Shown: positions 33,693 to 44,506, numbered from the stretch's first letter. The stretch is DNA of 64,000 nucleotides from Larix kaempferi (GCA_027924585.1 BSBM01000186.1:2852001-2916000); one strand, 5' to 3'. Numbers and translations are program-made. The notes: generated by a model from the sequence alone, not told the origin.

Positions 33693-34319
33693 AACTTATG
33701 CAACTCGAGACAGTAACCCGAAATTGATACAAGTGTGAGGTATGTATAGCCAGCGGGGTTAGTAAATGCGACCAAGTGGGGTTACGTAGCTATAGGCGGC
33801 TACAGATGAGTTGACAACACGCTATCCTCCTTGCCGTAGCGGTGCATTTAGTGTGATTGACGGGTTCTGACAGCCTTCCGGGAGAAGCTAATGCTTTCGG
33901 CGCCTGAGTTAAATGCAAATCTTTCGGAGATTAAGCCGAATCCGTCAGAACGGGTAGAATTAAATAGCGGCCTTATCCTTCATTTATTCAAACGCGGCTA
34001 CATAACTGTTGTAATTCAAAATTTCCGGCGGGTCATTTCAACTTAGGAAATCGTGCCTCTATGGGTCCACAACAAAACTCTTTTCAGCGGCAAATTATGA
34101 AAGGGGACTTCGCAAGAGCGATAGTCCAATGGTCCACAAAGCAAAACTTCGCCAGAGCGGACTGCTAAGCTTTGCTCAAGCAATTTTTATTCAGGATGCG
34201 CGGATATTTCAAGGAACTGCGCAGGAAGCTGGAAACTGAGGGTGTGTCGCAGCTTCCGTGTAGACTAAATGCGATGTCTCTTTCAACTACACTGGGCATC
34301 TGCATTCCTGAGTAATATA
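33693..34319. other. Gypsy-3 spacer between ORFs
   Basis: About 630 bases of non-coding sequence between the fusion ORF and the extra ORF. No motif is recognised. It could hold a splice acceptor or internal promoter for the extra ORF, but I see no strong signal. Confidence 0.5.
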
Positions 34320-37300
34320 TTATGTCGACAGGGCGGAGTGGCCGTCGCAATAAAGCTTAAGCCGACTCCCGTTTATCATTGTAGGTAGTAGTTCTCCATT
34401 CAGCTTCGCAAGCTGAACTGCGCCTCCGTCTGTTATTTTTAGTACCTGAAAAGGACCTAACCAATGCACACGAAACTTGCCTGGAAACTTGATGAATTTA
34501 CTATCGTAAAGGAGTACCAAGTCTCCTTCTTCAAAGTGCTTATGCTTAATGTACCTGTCATGCCAAGCTTTCTGTCTTGCCTTCTGTACCTGTTGATGAA
34601 ATCCGGCCATAAGTCTGTCTTCTTCTAAAGAAAGCAGTTGCGAAAGTCTTTCATTCATAGTGTCAGGATCTGCCATTTCTGTATTTTGCGCAATCCGGAG
34701 ACTGGGAACAATGTATTCCATGGGCATAACTGCTTCTTGTCCTCCAACATTATCAAGTACTTCATCTGTGAAAGGAGTGGGAAATGGGTCGTGCGCTGAT
34801 GCATCATTGAGTTTGCGCAAGTCGACACAAATTCTTATTTCACCTTTCGTTTTCTTTTCTTGGACCACCATAGGACTAATCCAATCGCTTTCCTCTACTG
34901 GCTCAATAATACCTGCTGCAAGCATCTTATCAATTTCTTCTTTGACTTTTTCTTTGTAGCGCGGGTTCAACCTGTATGGGCGCTGCTTTACTGGCTTGGC
35001 GTCGGGTTTCAGAGGTATGCGCATCACTCCTAAGTCTCCTAGGATGCCTTTCATTTCTGTGAACTTGGTAGGAAGGATATCCTGGTAATCACGTAATAAA
35101 TATGAAACATGCGCAACGGTTTCATCATCCCAATAATCTCCTATAGAAGCAAACTTTGGGTCAGCTTCTGTACCAATGTTAACTTTCTTGAGCTTGACGT
35201 GGTCTGCGATGGCAGGAATGTCAAGCTCAGGACCTTCAATATTGCGCGTCCCTTCTGATTCTGGGATATTGATGTTGCGAGGATCGTCCTCCTCATCTTC
35301 AGCGGTGAAGTTATAGCATTCCAGGGCATGTTCTATCTGGACAGCCCAATCTGGTTGGGAATATTCTGTTACTAGACCTGGTTCAAATACCTTCTTTTTA
35401 ATACACTTCAGAGCCTGATCAATGCTTGGATGCTCTGACTCAAAGCTGAATGTAAGTTGAAAACTTTCTATCATAAGAGCCCAAGTAAGAGTGCCTTTGC
35501 GCAATTCTATTTCAGTATACCAATTCCTTGGAATTGTATCTAATGTGTGGATGAATTGGTGAACCCATTCATCTTCCGGAATATCTGACCATTGCTGAAT
35601 ACATGCTTCAATGTGTGACCTGGGGTCACTCTGTCCTTCATATTTGCGTAGCGCTTCGGCTGTGGTGTCCTGAAATCTGCGCAGTATCAATCTGCGACAG
35701 TCTTTCCATGTATGAATATTCTCCTTGTGCGCAATCCACCATCTTGCGGGTGTAGCGCGCAATGCTATTTCCAGTGCCTGGATGCGCTGCGGTTCTGGAA
35801 GCTTTTGTTCATATTCCTGTATGAATTTAGTTACTTCAGTTAAGCCATCAAAAGTTGGAGTATCACTTAATTCTGTGCCAATCCATCGGATAGATTTAGT
35901 CATCATGGCGCAACGTCTTGCAGAAACCTCATGTAGACGATTCTGCCAGTTTTCCAATCCTGCATCTGAATCTGATGTGCACGAGCTATCACATCGCCAG
36001 CTGATATGGCCGTCTGCTGTGGGGTTGACATAGTCACTGTGGTTAGTGGTCATCTGATACAAGCTTTCCATGTGGCGCGCTTCCTCTTCTGCGCGAATGG
36101 GTTCTATATATCTTGGTCCTTGAATAGGATCAAGAGGTGCGATGACCCTGATCTGGTCATCCTCAAAGGTCATCTGTCTTTTCTTCAGGTTAATGACAGC
36201 CAAATTATCAAGTGCCCAGTCTATTCCTAACAGCGCTGGGTATGGTCTACTATCATCCATAATTTTGATTACTTCAAAATCTGCAGAGCTTCTTACTCCT
36301 TCAATATCAATAGGTACATTGGGTAATCTGCCCAATGGAGAGACTCGTTGCTGATTTGCGAGTCTTAGCTGGATAGGGGATCTTGAAAGCTGAGGGCTTC
36401 CCATCTGTTCCCATGTCTGCATAGTGAGAACATTGGCTTCTGAGCCCAAATCTAACATGACTTCGTCCATTTCAAATGCTCCAATCTGCGCTGTAAGCCT
36501 CATCTCTTTTCCAGTTCTAGTGTGACTCCTAATCTGGTGAACAGCACGCTGTGGTGTGTTCGTCGAAGCAGAGTGTTGGCACTGATCCAACAGGTGTTGG
36601 AGTTCTAGAGTTGCTTGTTCATTGCGCAACAATTTTAAACATTGTCGCAGGAACGCATGAACACTGCCTAGTGCATGCTCCTTATCGTCATCAGGTCTTC
36701 TAGCTGTAGTGGCCTGTTCTTGTACCAGGTTGTCTTGTCTTAGCACTTGCGATCTACTATTGTTCTGCGGAATTGCGGCAGAACTTGAAGCTCTCGGATC
36801 TGAGAAATACTCTTGAGCTTGCTTAAATGCTTCTTTTTGCTTCTGTAGGTTAAGTGGGGCTGGTTTAATGTTAGCGCGGCGCACCCATTGCGTCGCTTGC
36901 TTTCCCGTTCCCATCTCTTGCGCACCAGTGGTAGCTCCACTGCGTGTCACTATATTAACTGTAGGGTCTGGTTCTCTTTTTTCTGCTCCAATCAACTGGA
37001 TATTCTGATTGACCTGTGGTGTCTTTGCTTGCATCTTAGCCTGTAACTGAGGGCATTCTTCAATGATATGGTCAGAAGATTTACAATACCTGCAGAGGGT
37101 TGTAGGATTTTGGCAATCCCTAGCAAAATGACCTTGTTCTCCGCAATTATAACAAGTGATCTGTCCTCTTCCACGACCAAAGTTTGTTGTGCGTCCGCGT
37201 CCTCTGTAATTTGCTGCTCGGGCGTCCCGAGGTTGGTCATAAGGTGGACCTGCTGTGGGTCCTTGTGTCTCTGCTTGTACCCTATAAACATCATGCTTTC

Positions 37301-38480
37301 TTTCTATCATAAGATCATATGCTCTACAGTTGTTCTCATCATGACCTACTGATTTACAGAAATTACAATATAGATTCTTTGGAGTTTGTACATATTTCTG
37401 AAGTAAGTGGCATTCTTGTGGTCTATGACCTCTAGTTCTGCAGATTTCACACCAAGGCCCTTGTGCCTGTGGTAAAGGATTAGGTGCTCCAGTTGCAATA
37501 TAGTCTATGAAAACAGGACAATGGTCCTTTGAATGACCTTGGGCTTTACATTTTGTACACCAAATTTCTTCCTTAATCTCCTTGCCTTTCTTAATATCAT
37601 GCACTTGCAAGGTTAAGTTTGCTAATTGGTTCTGTAAATGCGCAACATCGTTGCTTGTTCCTGCAATTGGCGAAGCTTCTAGTTTCATAGCCATTTCTAG
37701 AGCTTGTTCCTGAGTATTGAGATTCTGTTGCATAAGAGGAAGTCTAATGTGTGGAAGCAGTGCAGCAATGAACCATTCTTTATGTTGCTGTGGTGCAAAC
37801 TCGAAGCTTACTTGATCTATCAAGGCTTTGAACTTCTGGTCAAAGTCCCATACTGATTCTGTAGGTAACTGTTTGATGTCTTTGAGCTCTGTTATACACT
37901 GTGATTCTGACTTAGGTTTCTTGAATTCTCTAATCATGGCATTTCTTACCTCAGCAAGCGTCCTATTCTGTGCTGCTGAGTATTTCATGAACCAAGTCAA
38001 GGCTCTTTCTCTTAGTGTGGTTGCTAACTGAACCAGTTTAACAGCATCATCATTAATTTGCTTAATTGTCCAAATGGCTTCACATAAGAACCAGTGCTGC
38101 TCAGGGTCCTCTATCCCTGTTCCTCTAAAAGTTGGTAGTTTCATGTCATCACCCATCCTTCTTGCACGGGTTTGAGATGGAGGTACTGTAGCAGTGCCTC
38201 CGGGATGGTTAAACAAAGGTGGTACAGAGGTACTAGAAGTAGCGTGTGGGCTACTAGAAGGTGTTACTGTAGGATTATACTGAGCTGCGTCTGGTTTTTG
38301 CGGTGTAAAGGGGTAATACGGGATATGAGCACTCCCTTGTCTTTCTATATGGCTTGCTCTAGGGACTTGGCTATCGTTTGGGCTAGACTCAAAAGGATAT
38401 TGGTCAAGGCCTACTTTATATCGTTTTCCACTACGAGTGCAACCAATAACTTCAGGATCACTATCAGAATCTACGGACAT
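34320..38480 (-). CDS. Gypsy-3 Gag-protease-(RT/IN fusion) polyprotein, 1386 codons
   Basis: It opens at 38480. Approximate residue positions: 95-270 Gag capsid (ALTWFMKYSAAQNRTLAEVR); 305-480 five CCHC knuckles (CTKCKAQGHSKDHC, CEICRTRGHRPQEC, CNFCKSVGHDENNC, CYNCGEQGHFARDC, CRYCKSSDHIIEEC); 660-790 aspartic protease with MLDLGSEANVL and ALLGIDWAL; 870-1050 a second gag-like region (ATPARWWIAHKENIHTWKDC); 1130-1250 pre-RT and RT start (KPVKQRPYRLNPRYKEKV, EIRICVDLRKLN). At about 1250 RT text (DNVGGQEA) passes directly into integrase C-terminal text (GQEAVMPMEYIVPSL), ending PGKFRVHWLGPFQVL. The catalytic YxDD, RNase H and integrase D-D-E are absent, so it can supply Gag and protease but not polymerase or integrase. 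Confidence 0.88.
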   Translation of the reverse strand: MSVDSDSDPEVIGCTRSGKRYKVGLDQYPFESSPNDSQVPRASHIERQGSAHIPYYPFTPQKPDAAQYNPTVTPSSSPHATSSTSVPPLFNHPGGTATVPPSQTRARRMGDDMKLPTFRGTGIEDPEQHWFLCEAIWTIKQINDDAVKLVQLATTLRERALTWFMKYSAAQNRTLAEVRNAMIREFKKPKSESQCITELKDIKQLPTESVWDFDQKFKALIDQVSFEFAPQQHKEWFIAALLPHIRLPLMQQNLNTQEQALEMAMKLEASPIAGTSNDVAHLQNQLANLTLQVHDIKKGKEIKEEIWCTKCKAQGHSKDHCPVFIDYIATGAPNPLPQAQGPWCEICRTRGHRPQECHLLQKYVQTPKNLYCNFCKSVGHDENNCRAYDLMIERKHDVYRVQAETQGPTAGPPYDQPRDARAANYRGRGRTTNFGRGRGQITCYNCGEQGHFARDCQNPTTLCRYCKSSDHIIEECPQLQAKMQAKTPQVNQNIQLIGAEKREPDPTVNIVTRSGATTGAQEMGTGKQATQWVRRANIKPAPLNLQKQKEAFKQAQEYFSDPRASSSAAIPQNNSRSQVLRQDNLVQEQATTARRPDDDKEHALGSVHAFLRQCLKLLRNEQATLELQHLLDQCQHSASTNTPQRAVHQIRSHTRTGKEMRLTAQIGAFEMDEVMLDLGSEANVLTMQTWEQMGSPQLSRSPIQLRLANQQRVSPLGRLPNVPIDIEGVRSSADFEVIKIMDDSRPYPALLGIDWALDNLAVINLKKRQMTFEDDQIRVIAPLDPIQGPRYIEPIRAEEEARHMESLYQMTTNHSDYVNPTADGHISWRCDSSCTSDSDAGLENWQNRLHEVSARRCAMMTKSIRWIGTELSDTPTFDGLTEVTKFIQEYEQKLPEPQRIQALEIALRATPARWWIAHKENIHTWKDCRRLILRRFQDTTAEALRKYEGQSDPRSHIEACIQQWSDIPEDEWVHQFIHTLDTIPRNWYTEIELRKGTLTWALMIESFQLTFSFESEHPSIDQALKCIKKKVFEPGLVTEYSQPDWAVQIEHALECYNFTAEDEEDDPRNINIPESEGTRNIEGPELDIPAIADHVKLKKVNIGTEADPKFASIGDYWDDETVAHVSYLLRDYQDILPTKFTEMKGILGDLGVMRIPLKPDAKPVKQRPYRLNPRYKEKVKEEIDKMLAAGIIEPVEESDWISPMVVQEKKTKGEIRICVDLRKLNDASAHDPFPTPFTDEVLDNVGGQEAVMPMEYIVPSLRIAQNTEMADPDTMNERLSQLLSLEEDRLMAGFHQQVQKARQKAWHDRYIKHKHFEEGDLVLLYDSKFIKFPGKFRVHWLGPFQVLKITDGGAVQLAKLNGELLPTMINGSRLKLYCDGHSALST

Positions 38481-38492
38481 TACTTGACTATG

Positions 38493-38978
38493 CTATTCAT
38501 CAGAAGCAATACATAGCTTTCCTTTTTCATACAGAAGCATTTTAATCCATAAGTTCAGAGAATTTAAGAACTTACCTCTGTGTACTTGGAAGAAACTCCT
38601 CTCAGCTTCACTGAAACTCTTTCTTGTATCGACTGCAAATTCGGTAATAAAACCTTCCAGTAGACTATTCAACCAGAAGTCTACTGCGCGGGACACAGGA
38701 TTGTCTATCCGCTTCACAATACTAGCTAGCTCAGGCGTCCACGTGACGGGTCGATCAACATGCAGCGTAGGTCTAGAATCTGCTAACTTGGCTATCCAAG
38801 CGTGTAACTCCAATGCAAACGTAACAAAGAAAATTTCGTAAAGGTCAGCATAAATATACTTCTGTAACCAATCTTCTGTTTGAAGCGTAGGGCTTCTATT
38901 TTCTTGTTCAGCAAACTCTTTAGCCTTTAAATCAAACCAATCTCCAATTTCCTTAGCTGTAGGATTCCAGTAACACAT
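38493..38978 (-). CDS. Gypsy-3 leader ORF, 161 codons, unknown function
   Basis: An open frame from MCYWNPTAKEIG to CIASDE, 12 bases upstream of the polyprotein ATG. It is rich in Trp, Phe and Leu with no zinc knuckle, membrane segment or known motif. Some Tat/Ogre elements carry an ORF before gag, and this position fits that. Translation of the downstream ORF could involve re-initiation across the 12-base gap. I do not recognise the product. Confidence 0.55.
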   Translation of the reverse strand: MCYWNPTAKEIGDWFDLKAKEFAEQENRSPTLQTEDWLQKYIYADLYEIFFVTFALELHAWIAKLADSRPTLHVDRPVTWTPELASIVKRIDNPVSRAVDFWLNSLLEGFITEFAVDTRKSFSEAERSFFQVHRGKFLNSLNLWIKMLLYEKGKLCIASDE

Positions 38979-39079
38979 TTGTTAGCTGAGCAAGTCTCAG
39001 TGTAACAGAACCTTATGTTGTCTTCAGCAACAGTCTCAGATGTCGCGTGACTAGTAAGTCTTACAGCAACAAGTCGCAA

Positions 39080-39266
39080 GGCAAAGGAATCATTTGTTGG
39101 CTCAATCAACAGGGTTCAAAGCCATGGAAGTAATGTGATCAAAAATTCATAAGGCAACAGAACCATTTGTTGGTCACTAGGCAACGGAACCATTTGTTGA
39201 CTCTTCTATCTCGCGCGTTGCCAAAATAACAAGTCTCATTCGCGCGGCAACGGAACCATTTGTTGG
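39080..39266 (-). repeat. Gypsy-3 series of primer-site/LTR-end units
   Basis: A 21-base unit close to GGCAACGGAACCATTTGTTGG occurs at 39080-39100, 39153-39173, 39180-39200 and 39246-39266. The last is the real junction: primer site plus the first bases of the LTR. Weaker copies lie near 38970 and 39005. Each unit joins the primer-site sequence to an LTR-like TGTTGG. Confidence 0.85.
39246..39258 (-). other. Gypsy-3 primer-binding site
   Basis: The minus strand reads TGGTTCCGTTGCC two bases from the 5' LTR. It begins with TGG as required by a tRNA CCA end. The closest type I recall is the tRNA-Asp-like TGGCGCCGTTGCC of Athila/Tat elements, with two differences, so the primer tRNA is not settled. 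Confidence 0.65.
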
Positions 39267-40725
39267 CTGCTTTTCTGGGCAGACCCGGGTTTTAATGAAG
39301 CACAGCAACAAAACCCCTTGGCGCACTGGCCCTCTCGGCAACGAGCTGCGCGGCAGCTCGAGGTCTCACCCGAAGTGGCTATGGGGGGGTTAAGGAATCA
39401 GGTTTCCTTAACCGGGGTGACGCAGAGATGGCTCTTCCTTGAATGGTTCCTGTGAAATCGGCGGTCGGACCTTCCCGTAGGCCGCTCGTCGCAGCTGCGT
39501 GGGTCCCTTCCTTGGCAGGTCTACTGCGCAGTTTCTTCTCTCTAACGCAGCAGGCAACTATCCCTTGGGTCGACGCGCTGAACACTTCCTCGCCCTTCAC
39601 ATCTAGCACAGTAACGCAGTCTGCTCTCGCCGCAGCGACCGTGCGTTACTACCTCTTTAGTACTTAAGACACTTCTAGTTATCAAAGGATCTTTCCAACT
39701 TGCTCAAACAGTCACAAAGATAAGACAGAAGTCTTGCATACACAAATAATGAACTCTAAATAGTTATCATTCACGCAAACATTATAACAAGAATACATAA
39801 GTGAAGCTCATCCCCTCGAGGAAAACCACGTCCACGGGAGCGTTATATTAACCAGAAAATGATAGAGTCATACAATATGCTGCGCACACAGCTGCAGCCT
39901 TAGATCTTACAGGAAACTCCACGCACACAGCTGGGAGCCCTTCTCTCAAGCTTGTCTCCTCTCTATGGAGATTACAAAGGCACAGACGTCGACTCAGACT
40001 GTCTGGCAACTCAGGGATTAGCTCCTCGGCTATCCGATTTCCTCTCTCTAGTTCTACACACCGGGTATAAATTACAGTGAAGGATAATCAACACATGATC
40101 TATCCTTTAGACTGGCTCTCTAACAGTCTAGTGTCCAACTCTCTAACTCTCCAAAAGGAAGGAACTGAAGGAAGGGAGGAAGAACCCTCTACCCATTACA
40201 ATGATTCATCTATATAGGTAGCCATGACGGTCACACCTTTACAAAACTGTGGGCCTTTCCCAACAGTGATTCCCAAAAACCCTAACCACGCACATGGCTA
40301 GGTGTACTGTAGGCGCCGCTTGCAGTCACGTCGCCGCTTCCTGCAGGCTCCGTGAATTCCGGCGCAGATTGTGGGTATGGGCGATCGTCCTTCGCCTTCA
40401 ATGCTCTGGTCCGTTGCTCCTCCTTGATCCGAGCAACCATAACTTCTGTACTAAGCCTTTAAATGAGGGTAGCTGAGCCCTCTACTCCATCGCCTTTATT
40501 TATTATGGTAGCTGAGCCACCTTCATTCTTTGATGACGTGCGCGCGATCTCCGCAATTTCCGGTCCGTGATCTGCGCTGAGATCATCCATCTGGCACCGT
40601 ACTGCGCACCGTCTCCTTCTTACCCAAAACTTAGTGCTTGTCCCAAAATTAGCACTTTCCTTCCATACTCGTGCTTTTTCCCAAAATTCGCAGCTTTTAC
40701 TATAGCTGCGACCTTGGCCCCAACA
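39261..40725 (-). repeat. Gypsy-3 5' LTR
   Basis: Nearly identical to 29366-30830 (about 8 substitutions, several of them C/T changes at CpG or CNG sites). A TATATAG-like motif on the minus strand near 40210-40217 may be the promoter. Confidence 0.95.
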
Positions 40726-41720
40726 CCAAGCTTGTCTCGGAAGTATTCAAACTTTACTCGAGACAAAGGTTTAGTCAAGATATCGGCAATCTGATCCTTA
40801 GTGCTTATATCCCCTCTGCACCATATCTCGTATATAGAAGTATCGGATCTCAATGTGTTTTGACTTATCGTGGAACACAGGATATTCAGACATCTTAATG
40901 CAGCTTTGATTATCACACATAATCACAGTGGGATCCATTTCTAAGTCAAACACTCCATATAAAAGCTTCTGAAACCATACTACTTCACAGCTGGCAGAGC
41001 AGACAGCGATATATTCTACTTCAGCAGTACTGAGAGCCACACTAGAATGTTTCTTGCTGAACCATGAGATCATGGCAGATTCAAGACTATAACATCCACC
41101 TGATGTACTCTTTCTGTCTGAGACACTTCCTGCCCAATCAGAATCTGAGTAACCATGTAAACGGAGTTCATGACCTCCAAGATAATATAGACCAAAAATC
41201 TAATGTACCTTTTAGGTACCTCACTACATGCTTTGTAGCTATTAAGTGAACCTTTCTAGGTTCTACTAGATACTGACTTAGGGTATTTATAGCAAAGCAT
41301 ATATCTGGCCTAGTATTTGTTAAATACATCAATGACCCAATGATTTGTCTATATAGGGTTAGGTCCACTAAATACGATGAGTCATTAACTAACAACTTCA
41401 AGTTGGAGTCCATGGGAGTGGCCATGGCTTTATACTGCAACATATCAAATCTTTTTAGAAACTTCACAGCATACTTACCTTGATTTAAAAGATTCCTTTT
41501 GGATCTTGCCATACTTCTAGACCTAATAAGTAGTGCATTAATCCGAGATCTTTCATTTTCATTTCTACAGCCATTTTCATGACCTGTTTCTCATTCCTTG
41601 TGAGAAAGAGATCATCGTCATACAATAATGGTATGATAGGTTCTTAAGGTAAAGGTTAGGAACAATTTTACTTCTGGTAAAGCCCAAGCTTTGTCATGAA
41701 GCTCTCAATTGTCCATTATT
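40726..41720 (-). pseudogene. Copia-A RT C-terminus and RNase H
   Basis: In minus sense it starts in RT at about 41720 (ESFMTKLG). The catalytic box is at about 41615 and reads LYDDDLFLT, where YVDD is expected. It continues through KYAVKFLKRFDML, ATPMDSNLKLL and NTRPDICFAINTL. RNase H follows with MISWFSKKHSSVALSTAEVE, MCDNQSCIKMSE, YPVFHDKSKHIEIRYFY and IADILTKPLSRVKFEYFRDK, ending LG at the CCAAG duplication. The last codons continue at 29365 (IVQKDPPRKGG). A frame change lies near 41170. The RT N-terminus is missing. Confidence 0.85.
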
Positions 41721-42117
41721 CACACTCAGCATTGAGTGATCTTCTGCATATCTATCTATGCCATCTCTCGTCAGATGGGTCTACTACTATGAGCCTCTAA
41801 ATCATTCGAACTCTGTGGTGAGTTCCTTCTTGCATCCATGTCATATGTGTATAGAACCCATATTCAACCTTGTAGAAAAGGTTGAGATCCACATCACCCA
41901 TGATGATAATTAAGCTCATCAATTGACTACCGATCCTGGGAACCCATACAGAACCTGATTTCATTATTAAGAGAATGGTCTTATCTAGTCCCTTGGAGCA
42001 AAACATCTCATCATGATTCTCTTCCTCTTTCTAAGAGAATCTCTTAACCATAAGCTTTCTATAGTGTGTTTGATTTGTAAATCTTTTGTTGAACATCCAT
42101 CGCTTGTTCAGAGTTCA
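41721..42117. other. Copia-A interior, unassigned
   Basis: Sequence upstream of the RT fragment with no recognisable domain. The RT N-terminus should be here but is deleted or replaced. Confidence 0.45.
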
Positions 42118-42600
42118 TCATTCATCATGATCTTTCCTACAAATCAAAATTAAGTACATGATTAGTAATACTTCATAATCATCAAATCATATTGACATGA
42201 TAACCTATTATGCATACAGATATCATTTACATAGTTATGCAACTATTTTGACCAATACTTTGGCACAACACTTTCCCATATCCTGTATGCATACAGTGGC
42301 TATCTAGATGGCTTCCATCTCTACCAGAACATACTATCGAGAGTGTGCACAGCTCTCAGTATGTCAGCAAAGAGGTTTCATTCTAGACAAGCAACAATGG
42401 AATGTTTGTCCAATTTACCAATCATATGCATATTAGTAGTATACTATTCAATGCTTTATGAATGTTTACACTCAGCATGATATATCCTAGGAATACAAAT
42501 ATGCATACAAGCAATATCATTTACTATTTCTAATAACAACTCAAATACTTATCTTTTATGTTTGTGTGGTTGTCTCTCGCTTGATCTTCTATATGTCTTC
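42118..42600 (-). other. Copia-A conserved non-coding segment, partner of 25560-26110
   Basis: Similar to the Copia-B segment over most of its length, including CTTCCATCTCTACCA and ATATTAGTAGTAT. It stands where protease and integrase should lie. Confidence 0.7.
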
Positions 42601-44494
42601 TGAACTTCTATTCATTCTGTACCACTATGCATGCTCAAGTGTACACTAGTGTCATCCTCATGATCTCATACACAAACATACATTCATTAGTATATTCTCA
42701 ATATTATCATAACATTCTAATTCTAAATAATCTTGAATATGTACAGTCATGATTATTAGTATTCAGGGTTTCAAGGAATTCTTCTTTTACTCATGCATAT
42801 TCTTGTTTGATCTAGTATGCATAAACCCTTGATTACTAACCAATCATACCAAGTATGCTTAGTTATGTACAACATACCTAAACAATCTCTTCAATGATTT
42901 AGAGATCCTGAGCTAGAACCTGCATGTCTCGTAGGTTAAACATAATATAACAAAGTCATACATACCTTGTGAGTCTTTGTCTTCATGTTGTCATGGTTAT
43001 GGAACTTGATTTGTCTTTTGTGATGTACCTGTGTCTTGTTAGCAGACAACATCAACCTTACACAACACCATAATGCATAAGTACAATCATATAGCCCTAA
43101 TCAATGAATGTCTTCGATCATTCACATGCATTCATATTGTTACTAGGGTGATAAGACAATTAATAACATTAATCAAGATTGTACTAATAAATAACATGAA
43201 GACCAACACATTATGAACTTAATCAAGAATCAGATTTCAAGGCATACCTGAACCTCCTTAATTCATACCTGTCGAGACCTTTTGTAGTCTTCTTATGTAA
43301 GGCCTTAGCCTCAACTCCCCCTGAAACTTGATCTGGAGCTTGATTAGGGTTTGCTAGAGAAACCCTAAAAATTCAATCTTTGACTTTCACACTTCTGAAT
43401 GGATGGAAGAATGTGTCTTGCTGAGCTGATCAACCTAGCATTCTTCAATTTTGAAATCTCCAAAATTTGACCCCTCAAAATTGCCTTCGAAACTTCTGGA
43501 TCTTCTAGACAGGAACCCGAACTAGGGTTTGATGAAGCCTGGTCTTCTACCCAACCAAAAATTTGATCATGGTCTCTAAATTTCAATTTTCCTAAGTAGC
43601 ATTCAGCCGTGGACTCCGATTCCAAAAAATTCTAACTTTCTCCGAAACCCTAAATTTCGGAAGCCATGAATAAAGGTGCTCCAAAAATAATTTTGTTTTG
43701 ACAGAAATATGCACCTGATTGTTTCTGCTATAACTCTGAAATTTCTCCTCCACAGGGTCTGAAAAATTTTTCTGGAGTATCCTGACCTGTCATCTTTCCA
43801 TCCTGACAGGTCTGACCTCAATTGGATTTTCTGAGAGAGAGTTATGCCAAGTGTCGCAACGTGACCTATTTATGGGATAAAACAGAAGAGCGAACTTGTA
43901 CGGCGTGCCACGTGTCACTGTTTGAACTTCGGCCTCTGAAAACTTTTCCTAAGATAGCTAGCCCTGTTATCTTTCCATCTTGATAGGTCTGAGCTCAATT
44001 TGACTCTCTGAGAGAGAGTTATGCCAAGTGTCGCAACGTGACCTGTTTATGGGATAAAACAGGAGAGAAAACTTGTACAGCGTGCCATGTGTCACTGGTT
44101 CACCTTCGGCCTCTGAAAAAATTTCCTGAGATATTGCAGTCTGTGTACTACCTGTCACTTTTTACGAAATTTTATTTTGAGCTTCCTAGCCCAAGTTATG
44201 ACCTTTTTTCCAAGGTGACCTGATTTTGAATGAGATCTAGAAGAGGCAGAAACCCTAACTTGTACTGATCATAACTCATAAAGTACAATGAATTTGAGGG
44301 TTCCCTTTGGACACAAGGTACCTGGGGACGTTATCTTCGACCTGTAAACTTTTCAGACCCTGAACCTTCGCAAAAATGGATTTATAGCGAAAGTTCCATG
44401 ATGACTGGTTTTTTGCTATGTAAAACCCTAACCTTCAAATTGTCGTAAGTAAAGCAAGTGTCGTAAGTGCCATACCTTGTCTTCCTTCAGGTTA
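42601..44494. other. Copia-A leader, no gag found
   Basis: Stop-rich sequence reaching the primer site. The part from about 43700 resembles the Copia-B leader (for example AACCCTAACTTGT followed by TGATCATA in both). An imperfect tandem duplication of about 180 bp occurs here: GAGAGAGAGTTATGCCAAGT at about 43831 recurs at about 44011, followed in both by GTCGCAACGTGACCT. Confidence 0.6.
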
Positions 44495-44506
44495 GCTCTG
44501 ATACCA
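44495..44506 (-). other. Copia-A primer-binding site, tRNA-iMet
   Basis: The minus strand reads TGGTATCAGAGC, directly abutting the 5' LTR. This is the exact initiator-methionine tRNA complement. Confidence 0.92.

Larger units (their letters stand above)
29366..40725 (-). mobile_element. Gypsy-3: young, complete, non-autonomous Tat/Athila-clade element
   Basis: It has 1465-bp LTRs at both ends and a perfect CCAAG TSD (29361-29365 and 40726-40730). Order in minus sense is 5' LTR, primer site, small ORF, gag-protease-RT/IN fusion ORF, large extra ORF, 3' LTR. The LTRs differ at only about 8 positions (about 0.5%), and all three ORFs are open, so this is a recent insertion. RT core, RNase H and integrase core are missing, so it must have been mobilised by another element. 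An extra ORF after integrase and a protease of DLG type fit the Tat/Athila branch of Ty3/gypsy. Confidence 0.93.

Noticed and set aside
44495-44506. tRNA-like TGGTATCAGAGC matches at several places
   Set aside because: They are only primer-binding sites complementary to a tRNA 3' end. No cloverleaf or tRNA gene surrounds them.
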